The notes under the pieces: model-generated | Seen by the model: the letters and a program-made list of their open reading frames with translations, nothing else | What the model was told of the DNA's origin: nothing | Database searches by the model: none | In this document: in pieces, positions 7,174-19,100 of the stretch | Position numbering within the stretch: position 1 is the stretch's first letter | Layout of the letters: every line of letters begins with the position of its first letter | Source of the DNA: a virus | Virus record (IMG/VR): IMGVR_UViG_3300021246_000037 | Location: 1 to 29,040 of that record | DNA: 29,040 nt | Direction: 5' to 3' (one strand) | Made by a program: the position numbers and the translations under genes

Positions 7174-10100
7174 ATGCCAGATTTTGATAAGTTATTAAAT
7201 CCTATCATTAAAGAAAATAACACATCTCTTCCTGAAATTAACATTCAAGAAGCAAAAAGATATTCTTCTATACAATTTCCAGATTATAATGATAACATTG
7301 TATCAGGAACACCTAATAACGAAGACTTAGAAAGTAAAGCTGAATTATTTGCAAGCATGCCTGCTGATAAACTGAAAGGTATGCCTGTTGGATATGATGT
7401 GCTAGCTGCAAATCAAAGATATGATGCTTATAATCCATTATTGAAAAGTAATGAAGATTTTGCTGCCTATGGTCAAGGGTGGGGATCTAAAATGGTTAAT
7501 GGTGTTTCTAAAGGATTATTACTTACAGGAACAACTTTTTTACAAGGTACTGTAGGACTTGTTAATGGTTTAGTACAATGGGGGAAAGATGGAAGATTTG
7601 CATCTTTTTATGATAATGATTTCAATAGAAACTTAGATAAAATATTAAAAGAGGCTGAAGACAATGCTCCCAACTACTACACTGATATAGAAAAAAATGC
7701 TAAGTGGTATTCTCCTGATTATTTTATGACAGGAAACTTCTTATGGGATGGAGTTGTAAAAAATTTAGGATTTGCTGCTGGAGCTTATTTAACAGGAGGA
7801 GTTTATTCTGCTGGATTAAAAGGACTTGCAGCTCTTCCAGGAGCTGCTAGATTATTATCTATGGGTAGAGCTGCTGAAGCAGTTGCTGCATCTGAAGAAG
7901 CTTTATTAGCAGTGGATAAAGGAACTGAAGCTTATGGTAAGATAAAAGCATTATCTGATTCATATTTAAGAACTTACAATGTTCTTGATAAAGGACATAG
8001 AGCTGTTGTTGCTGGTTTATCTACTAGTGGTGAAGCTGGATTTGAAGCATATCAAAATCTTAATTCATTTAGAGAAGGGAAAATACAAGAATACAAAAAT
8101 ACACATGGTGGTGCTGAACCAACAGGTTCTGCTCTTGAAAAAATTAATAGAGCTGCTGATGATGTAGGTAATGCTTCCTTTTTAGGAAACGTTGTTCTTC
8201 TCACTGCAACTAACTATATTCAATTTCCAAAAATATTAGGAAGTTCTTATAAAGCAGAAAAAGGAATTATAAATAATGTCACTAGAGAAATAGAAGATAT
8301 AACTACAGATGCTGCAGGTAAGTATGTTGTAAAATCTCCTAAGAGTAAAATATTAAACACTTTAAATAAAATAAGACCTTACACCTTTTCTGCATCAGAA
8401 GCTTTTGAAGAGGGAGCGCAGTTTTCAATTGGTGTAGGTGCGAATGATTATTATAATAAAAAATATAATAATGAAGCCACTAGTTGGTTAGATGCTGTAT
8501 ATACAGGAATTACAGAAGGATTTTTATCTGATGAAGGAGCTAAAAATGTTTTAATAGGAGGATTGTCTGGTGCAATAATGATGGGGAAAAGTAGATTCCA
8601 AGAAGCAAAAGAAAAATCATTAAATACAGCAACAGCAGTTAAACAATTTAGTGAATATCAATTATCTGATTTTACTAAAGAAACAAAAGACTCTGTTAAT
8701 AGAGGAACTGTTCTACAACAAGAAAGAGAACAATTATTAAAAGAAGGAAACATCACTGAAAGTAAAGATAAAGAAACAGATTATGTTATTAACTATCTAA
8801 CACCAAGAATTAAATTTGGAAGATTTGATTTAGTTAAATCAGATATTGATGATTTAAGAACTCTTGCTACAAGTGACTTTAATCAATTAGTAAAAGAAGG
8901 AAAAGCTCTTCCTACTGATACCAAAGAAGGATATTTAAAAAGACTGAATGAGTTTGAACAAACTGCTAATAATGTAAAATCGTTATATCAAACTTTGAAT
9001 TTACGTTATAGTGGTCAAGTAGATGAACAAAAAAATCCTATATATACATCTGCTGTAATTGATAAAATGGTATATGCTGCAACTAAAATTTCAGACTATG
9101 AGCAAAGAATACCTTCTTTAACAAGTAAACTAGTAGGAAGTGTAGATAACATAGCTGAAATTTTACAAGATGTTTCTGAAGGAAATTTAGATACGTTCAA
9201 TGCTGCTATTGCTAATCTTGAAGCAAGTGATTTTGTTAATAAAGAAGAACTTGTTGAAGCATTAGATGATTCTGCTTTTATGACTGCTAAAAGAAAATTT
9301 CTTTTAAAGCAATATAGTGATATAAAAAACAATCCAGAAAAATATAAAGAAAAGAAACGTACTGATATAAGTGAAGAAGATCAAGATCTTGGAACAGTTA
9401 AAATTAAAACTAAAGATGGAGAATCTGATTATGTTATAGGAAAAAAATATTTCTTAGGAGAAGTTATAGAATATACAAAAGATGGACAGCCTGTATTTAA
9501 AACTCCTACAGTTAAAATTTTAGGAAAAAATGAAGATGGTACTATACAGATGTATGATGTTAAAACCAAAGAAACATTTAGTGTATCTCCAGAGAAATTA
9601 GAATCTTATAATTTACAAGGATTAGAAGAAACTCTTGCTAACCCTCTTGCAAAATTTACAATAAAAAATAGAAATAAATTATTTCAACACAAAGGATTTA
9701 AAGATAAAGATGGTAATCCTGTACAAGGTAGAGTTAGATATAATGCTGAAAAAGATACGTTAGAGTTTTATTACACTGATGCTAGGGGTAAAGAAAGAAG
9801 TAAACCTGTTACTACAAAACAATTTGAAAAGCAAAAAGGGTTTTCTTTACCAATGATTGAGGCTCTTGAAAAATATGATTCTGAAACACAAACATCAATT
9901 AGAGAACTTCTTGAAGCTTTAGCTACAGACAATGCTGCTCAATATAGAGAAAGTGTTGAAGCAAGAAATAAGATTATAAAAGATCTTTATGAAGATGCTG
10001 TAGAACAAGTTGAATCTATTAATAATAAACTTCAAGCTAATAAAGAAAAGATTCAAAAAATTGCTCAAGAAATAGATGATCTTAAATTAACAAAAACAGG

Positions 10101-13100
10101 TAAGCCTAGAGCTAGAATTAGTAAAACTTTACAGAAAACTTTAGATTCTTTAGCAAAACTTAGAGAAGATATTCAGTTAGAAAATGAAGTGTTGTTAGAT
10201 AGAAAAGCTGATCTTGAATATAACATTCCTTACTTTGAATCTTTAATTGAAGAATATAAAGACTTTCAAGGAGGTAGTCAAGATTTTATTGATCAATTAA
10301 ATAATGATCTTAAAGTGTTAAGTGATTTATATGATGTAACTGATAAAGCTATTACTGACAATAAAAAAATGACAGAACTTATTGATGAGTTATATAAAAA
10401 AGCATTAGAAGGTTTCAATGAATATATTGATAATTTAAGAGCTAGTGTAAAGAGAACAGATAATGTAGTTGTTCCTTTATACTTAGATGAGTTACAAGAG
10501 AGAGTTGAAAAAATGCTAGGAGAGGAAGGAGCTAAATATTACATTGCTAATAAAGAAGGCCTCACTGAACTTGTTTCTAGTTTACAAGATGCTATATATG
10601 ATTATCAAGAAAAGCATGATCTTCCAGAACTAACAAGAAAGGTGGAAGCTCTTCCTAGAGAATTAGAAGAACTTATACAAGGATTGGATGATCTTGTAAA
10701 TAGATATATTGCTACTGGTAAAGTGTTAGATAAGTTCCAATCTTTTGTAGAAGAACAAAATCGTTTAGAAGAAGAGCAAAGAGCTATGGCTACTAACAAA
10801 GAGCGCAAAGCAGAACTCGAAGCAACTAAAGATGTAAAGGCTATACAAAACAAAAGACAAGGAGGGAAGTATGAACCAGTTGCTAAAAAACCAAGTCAAG
10901 TAATTGGTAGAGCTACAATGGCTCCTAATACAGGAAAACCACATCAAGTTAGAGCAAATAACTTTGGAGCAAGATTAGATAGTCTTCCTGAAGGATCTGT
11001 ATATGGTGTATATATTACAAAGAATAATCAGGATGAAAAGATTCCTGGGTTAATGGATCATTTAAGAACAAATGAAAGAGGTAATATAGATGATAGCATA
11101 GACACTGATTCTACAGTGGCTTTATTAATGGTTAATGAAGAAGGTATTCCTGTAGATGAATTTGGGCAAACAATTAGTAATCCAGCAGATTATATTAGCA
11201 AAGGTATATACCAAGTATTTGCTGATGATAAACTTACGTGGGATGCTAAGTGGAGCAAAGATGGCAAGACTGAGGAGAGCATGTTTAGAAAAGGTACTCC
11301 TGAAAATATTGAAAAAGCAGTCAGAAAAGCATATGCTGAGTGGAAAGAAAGTGTTTTAAAATCAAAAGAAATAGGACAGCTACATACTATAGCAGCTTCT
11401 TTTGGTATTCCTCAATATGTGTTAGATGAAAACAATGAACCTGACTATAATACTAGAACTAGTGCTCAAGATGCAGGATTAGTATCTGCACAAGATCTTG
11501 AAACAAAGATAGTGTTGAGAGTTCCAAAAACAGAAGCAGAAGGTTCTCAAGGATTAACATCTTATGAAAGTGCTACAGGTAAAGTGTTTATACAATTACC
11601 AAATGCAATTGTTCCTGTACAAAATAGAAAGCATACAGAAGAAGAAGCCTCATCAATATTTGATGCATTGGTTAAACTAGCTGAATATGCTAATGATATA
11701 TATCAGGATATGAAAGATCCTGAACCTACACGTATATTAGAATATTTAAAATCTGTTGTTTATTGGGGTATTCCTTTGGATGCTCAAGGTAATAAAAAAC
11801 CTGCTGGGTACAATAGTATATTCTTTGAGACTGATCAAAAAACTGGTGCACTTAAATTAACAATCTCTAAAGAAGGGTTAGACTTCACATTCACTCCAAC
11901 AGAACTATTAAGAAATAAAAATTCTGTTATAGAAAAAATCATGAACATTTATGGGAATGTTAATTCTCAATTGCTTGATGATATTAATCGTGAGTATGAG
12001 CAAATAATTTCTATATCAGAAGATGGTCAAGTTGAATCTATAAAATGGCAAAACTACCAAACATATCTTCTATCTAATACATCACCAACAGGTGAAACTA
12101 GAGATACACCATTATCTATAGCAATGAGACCTTTGAATGATGCAGAAGATGTAAATAGATCTGGTATATACTTCTATACAACAGACAATGCTGATGATTA
12201 TGCATTTGCTGAAACTAAGAAAGCTGCTAAAAAAACTAGTAAAAAAAGAGCTCCAGTCAATACAAAAAAATCTACACGTAAAAAACCTACATCTAAGAAA
12301 CCAGCACCAAAGAAAGCTTCGAAAGAGGAAGAGGAAGAAATAGATAACACTGACATAGATCCAGATGGAGAAACTATTAACACATTTACATTTCCTGATG
12401 GAAAGAAAATTAGTTATGTAGTTCATCCTAATATATTAAATATGAAAGGTAAGGGTGTTATCATCCTTAAAGATGAAGAAGACTACGATGCTGTTGTTGA
12501 GAAAATTGGTGCTAATCCTGCAAACAAAGGTAAGAATGCTGAACAGCTTTTATTAAGAACTATTACAAAACATGCAACAACTGTTCTTGAAACTAGAGAG
12601 GAAGAAACAGTTGAAGAAGAAGAAGGTGATGAAGATTTTGACACCTTGTTCACTAAAGGAGTAACAGTTGGTAAAACAACTCCTAAATCTAAAAAATCTT
12701 TAAAAGAAGAAGAAGGAGAAGAAGCACCTGTTAGTAATAACTTAAAAAAGTTAATGGATGCTGCAAAGAATGAAGATGAAGATGAAGAAGCATTGCGTGA
12801 AAAAATATTAAATTCTGTTGATGAAATTGAAACAGAAGATTGGAATAGTATAGAAGAGTTTATTAAAAAAGTTCTTCCTATAATTCCTTTCTATAGAGTT
12901 AAAAATTTAATCAAAGCTACTAATGGAAGACAAGCTTATGGTATGTTTAAAGATGCTGCAGTTTATGTATATGAAAATGCAGAGGTTGGAACAACATACC
13001 ACGAAGTATTCCATGCTGTTTGGAGAATGTTTACATCTCCACAAGAACAACAAGCAATCCTTAATGAATTAAGAAATAGAAAAGGAACTTTCTTTGATAG

Positions 13101-16100
13101 AAAATCAAGAACAGATATTTCTTTTTCTGATGCTACAGATATTCAATTAGAAGAACATTTAGCAGAGCAGTTTAGAGATTATGTACAAGAAGGAAAAGTT
13201 CCTAGTAAACCAGCTGAAGGAAAACCTTTTATAGTAAAACTATTTGCTGATCTTGTTAAGTTCATTAAAGAAATGTTCTTGGGACCAAATGCTCAAAGTA
13301 ATACAGATAAACTATTTGAAAAAATAACATCAGGATATTTTGCTAAAGCAACTCCTTATGCTGCAGAATTATCTTTTGCTAATAAAGGATTTATTGAAAT
13401 AAATGAAGTTACAGATACAGAAGGTGCTCAATTTAGTGAAGTGGTTAGACTGTCAGATAAGATACGTCATGAAGTTATAGAACATATGACTTACTCTACA
13501 TTATTAAAATTAACTGAGAATGATGCTAGTTTATTTCAAGATCCTAAAATATCTAAATTAGATTTATATGATGGATTAAAACAAGACATTTTAACTAGGA
13601 TAGCTAAAGATGCTGTTGTTGTAGAAAAATTATATAATGAAGAGAAAATAGGAAAGAGAGTTAGAAATGAAGAACTACAAAGAATTGATGGTCTCACTAC
13701 AGAAATACAAGAAGGTTGGGATTCTATTGTAGATCAATATGAAGACTATCTAAGAGGATATAATGTAGAGTTTGATGAAAATGATAATATACAACTTAAT
13801 GATGACAACATCGTTAAAGAAAGTGATAAGTTTGATGCAACTAAAATAGATGCATTTAAAAAAGCAAACAGAGCTATTAAACTTTTACTTTCTACAGTTC
13901 CTTATTTAAATGAAAAAGGTAAACTAGATAAGTCTTCTATCAATGGAGCTAGACTTATTCCTGTAAGTCAAGTTAATATTACATTATTAAATACGTTATC
14001 AGACGCAAGAAATATAGATGAGATGTTAGAGAAACTAAAAACTCTAGCAAAGAATGATCCTAATTATAAAACATTATATAAACGTATCACTAAGAAAGAC
14101 GTTATTGAAGATGGACTTGCTTTAAACAAAGTTAAAACAAGAGGTAATTTACAATTGATCAGTTCTATATGGTCATTGTTTAAAAAATATAATTCTACAG
14201 TTAAAGTGGTAAGTGTCCTTGAGAATGGTGAAGTTATTCTTAAGAATGCATTTCTATCTAATGCTGCAGAGCAATTAAGACAAACCTATCTTAATTCTAT
14301 TACAACATCAGCTAAATCAGGAAAAGGATTGTTTAAATATTCTCCAAAAGCCAAAGGTTATTTTGTTAATAGAAAGAAATTAAATGACACTAGTTTAGTT
14401 TCAAAAACAGGAATGGTTAAATTCTTAAACGAATTGGGCGTTACATTCACTGTTAGTGAATTAAACAGATTAGAAATAGAAAATCCTAAAGAATATGCAA
14501 AGTTTAAATCAGCTGTAGGAGGATTAAAAAGTAGTCTTTATTCAATAGGTAAGGTTTCTTCATTCTATATGTCCACTCTATCTATAGGTAATAGACTTTA
14601 CGAACTTGCAGAGATTAAAAGTTTAGTTAGTAATCCAGAAACAGATAGTACATTTTACAATATCAATGGAGAAATGACTCAGAGTTATATTGGTCCTAAT
14701 GCAGCAAGTCAATTGTTTGAAACATTAGATCAAATAAATGCATTAACTGCAGAAGAGTTATCTACCACTCCTCAATTCTCTTATTTGTTATCAGATTCAT
14801 TTGTAAAAGGATCTACTATTCTTAAAAAACTATTTGCATCAAACTTTGCTAAAAAAGAATCTAAATCAGAAACTCCATTATTTACTGTTGGTTATGTTGG
14901 AGGATTTGAAAACAATATGACAGGTAAGAAAAAACAATCTTCTAAATTAAATTATAAAGATAGATTGTTACAAGAACTCAATCTTAACATCAAAGGATGG
15001 TTTTTAAACCTTGTTCCTGGAGATGCTTCTATTGAACATATGATTTATATGGGCAATGAGTTTGATTACAAGATGTTATCAACTGGAATGGGTGCTATAC
15101 ATAAAGTGTTTAAAGATTATTTCCTTTCAGAATTAGCTGTATCTCAAGAAAAAGACAGACCTTTTGTAGAAGCTGAAGGAAGAAAACGTACAGATTTACG
15201 TTTCTTTAAATCTATATTAGCTAATACAAAAGAATCTGAAGAGGATAAAAGAAATAAACTTCATGATGCAATTGTTGAATATGCTAAGACAAATTCTTTT
15301 GAAGAAACATATTCAAAATTTGAGAAACAAATAAATAGTGCAATTGATAATTATATATCTACTAGTTCAGAAAGCTTAAAAGAAACACTAGAATCTTATG
15401 GATTAATTGGTGTAAATGATTTTGGAAAATTAACAATCCAAAATACAATGTTCCCTAAAGGAATGTCTGAGAAAGAGATGGGCTTACAGTTAAAAGTTGT
15501 CACTGCTAACTACATGGTTTCTAATATTGAGATGCATAAGCTTCTTTATTCTGATCCATATCAATATGCAGATGAGTTAAAGAGAACTAAAAGTTTTAAC
15601 TCTCCTAGACAATTAATAATTGGTGGAAAAGATTCTATTAATCAATTGTTCAATGCAATTTGGAATAAAGGATTCAAAAAAGGAGATATAGGATATACAG
15701 ATTTCACAAGAGGTTATTTTAGAACAGTGACACATCAAGATGTTATTGGAGAAATAGATCTTCCAGGATATGAACCTTATACTGAAACAGATGGTGCAGG
15801 TATTATATCTTATCCTGCATATCGTCATTTTAGAATTAGAGCAGCACAATGGTCTGATGGAGATGAGAGACAATATAAATATGAAATGGCTTGGGAGAAG
15901 CAAGACAAAGCAATGAAAGCTGAGAAAGCAGGTGATAAAAAACTTGCTGATGAGTTATATGATTCTCTTTCTTTAGAAGAAATACAAATATTAGATGCAG
16001 GAAATCCTAAAGTGCAATCAGCATTTACAGACTTAAAACCTATTGTGTCTGGTAACAAAGCAGATGGTAATACATTCAATGATGTTGTCTTAGACAAGTT

Positions 16101-19100
16101 TGCATTATATCCACTATCTTATAGATTAATGAGTGAATTAAATCCTAATTCAAATGCTGTTAAGCTGTATAATAAAATGCAAAATGAAAATGTAGATTAT
16201 ATAGTGTTTAATTCAGGAAGAAAGGTGGGAGCAATGAATGATCATCCAACATATGATTCTGAAGGAAACTTTAATAATGCTGCTTATATAGCTAAAGGTA
16301 AGAAAAGAAATATAATAAATGTTCCTTTTGAAATAATGTCTGTTCAATCAGAAGTTCCTTCTAAAGAAAAAGATGAAATTAAAAGAGCAACACAAGTTAC
16401 AAAACTTGTTACATTAGATACATTAGAAGCAGGAATTCCAACAGACTTTATGACTGATGAAACTTTTGAGAATAGATATGAAGCTTGGTATAATTTAGAT
16501 GAGAATGCTAAAAAAGAAGCATCTCCTTTATTTAAAGAAATACAAAACAATCAAGCTCTTCTTGAATCTATTATTAATAAAGGATATAATAACTTATTAA
16601 AATCATTAGGGATACAAGAAACAATCACTACATCTAAAGAAGGTGTAAAAACTAAAGCATTTAAAATTGTTAATTTTTCTTCAGCTGCTACCACTTTACG
16701 TAATGAGATTTTAAAAAGACACGTTAATAGTAATATTATAATGGCTTTAAATGATTTCATTAAAGGTGAATCAGTGCTAGAAGCTACACCAGCATACCAA
16801 CAAATCAGAAACATTCTATATTCTATTGCTGATAGAGAAGTTATTTCTGGAAAAATAACAGGAGGTATGAAGGTGCAAATTTCTTCTACAATGTTAGAAG
16901 AAAATAAAATCAAGCCTATCACTAGAAAAATAAAAGGTAAGAATACGTTAGTGTTTCAATCTGATGTCTTAGATTTTTATTCTATGAAAGAAGGAGATAA
17001 AGAAATCAATGTATGTCAAATGATGGTGGGAAGATGGTTTAAGAGTCCTCTATCAGATAAAGATCTTTTAGACTATTTAAATAATACACCTGAAGGACAA
17101 GAGATACTTAAAGGATTTGCATATCGTATTCCTACACAGAAACAAAACTCTATTGACGTATTCAAAATAAAACAATTTCTTCTTGAAGAGTTCAAAGACT
17201 CTGTTGTAGTTCCTTCTGCTTTAGTTGCTAAGGTGGGATCAGATTTTGATATTGATAAACTTTCTATGTATTTTAAAAATGTAAAAGTTAATAGTAAAGG
17301 TTATCCTCAACTAATTAAATTTACAACAGGTGAAGAAACTTTAAAAGATCGTTACTATGACTGGGTATTGGAAAATTCTAATAGAGATACAAAGAATTAT
17401 ATCCAATGGTTGGCTAAACCTTCAGTGAAAGAAATCAAAGAAAAATTCAATGATTTAAGAAATCAAATTAAAGATAAATACAAAGGAGATATTAGAATAA
17501 AAAGAGAAGAGCTTTATAATTCATACCAAGAGAATATATCTGTAGCAAAAGAAAAGCTTACAGATCAAGAATTATATATCAAAGAATTATTTGCTGAATC
17601 TTCAACAGTGTTCTTTAATCTTCCTCAAGAAGAAATAGATGATTATTTTAATTTAAAAAATGAATTACGATTAAGAGGATTGGATGGTCCTGTAGAATTA
17701 GAAAACTATTTAGGACTAACATTATTAAAAATACAATCTTCAGAAAATGCTGAAGTGATTGATACATTAAATGATCTTGCTGAATATTACAAACAGCAAC
17801 TAGTGGCTATTGGTGCAAAACAAGAGTATGTAAATACTATTACAAAAGATGCACTAGCTATGTTTAAACAAGATAAAAATATTTCATTATCACAAATCAC
17901 TTCAAAAATGAACATTATTAGAGATGAAGTTGAAGAAAGATATGGAATAGAAATGATGAGTAATAATTTAGAAGTTGCTAAAGAGATAGCAGAAACTGAT
18001 GAATTACCTACATTGGAAGAATTTTCTAAACTATCAGAGTATGAGCAAAACACTAGAAAAGCTGTTGAGAATGCATATATAAAATCATTGCAAGACATTA
18101 CAGTACATAAGTCTAATTATGCAAGGTTGATTCAACCTAACTCTGCAGAGGATATGAAATCTCTTTCTAAAAAAATTGCTACAAAAGTTTCAGGAAGTAC
18201 ATTCAATTACAAAGATGCAGGAAACATGTTAAACAGAATGTTTATGTCTTCTCTAAGACATGCATTTGTTACAGGTAAGTATGCTATTGGTATTGCTGCT
18301 GTGAATCAAACTAATCATTCCTTAAATCAAAGACAGTTAGTTTATATAGATAAAAGAAAATTAGCTGATGTTGATGAAAAAGATGCATTATGGTTAGCTG
18401 ATGCTTCTATACATTTTAGAAACTACAATTCTGTAGTGACAAAAGATAAAGGAAGCGTAGCTACATTATCAAAAATTAGAAATGCTGAAAGAAGTAAAAA
18501 GTTTCCAAATGGTCAAGACATCTCTGATATCATTGGACAATTTATAGATGGATATGTAGATATCTCTAAGGGGCCTTGGATTATGGAATTAGGAGCAACA
18601 CCTAACGTAGCTTCTACTTGGTTGTTTTTAGTTAAGATAGGAGTTCCTATTAATGAGATTGCCTACTTTATGAATCAACCTATCATAAGAGATTATTTAA
18701 AATCAATTGAGAAAGCTGGGTATTCTTATTTATTCATGCCTAAGTTTGTTACAAGCATGCTAAATGAATACAATCCTAAAAAAGAATTAGATGCTAAAAA
18801 ACTATTTAACGATAGAAAAGGATATAGAATTCCAAGTGAATCTGAACTTGAAGGAATGTTAGGAAAAACTACTAGTGAGTTAACTAGAGCTGAAAAATAC
18901 AATCAACAAATGATCTTGTTAGAGTTTATGAAATATGCTAAACTAGGAGAACAATTGTTTCACGTAACACAAGGAACTAACTTTGATACATCCAACTTTA
19001 ATGATCCTTATCTTGTTTGGAAGAAATCAAAACAATTAGAGAAAGCTCGTAAGACAGTGATATCTGATGTTGATGAAATTCTTGATAATTCCTTCTTAGG

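Noticed and set aside
12112-12426. Open frame of 104 codons on the minus strand
   Set aside because: It lies opposite the Lys/Glu-rich tract of the giant gene, and its Phe/Ser/Leu-rich product is what the complement of such a tract gives. It has no motif and no neighbours on that strand.
16551-16922. Open frame of 123 codons on the minus strand
   Set aside because: It is inside the polymerase core region of the giant gene, where the + frame has recognisable motifs. No gene elsewhere in the window uses the minus strand.
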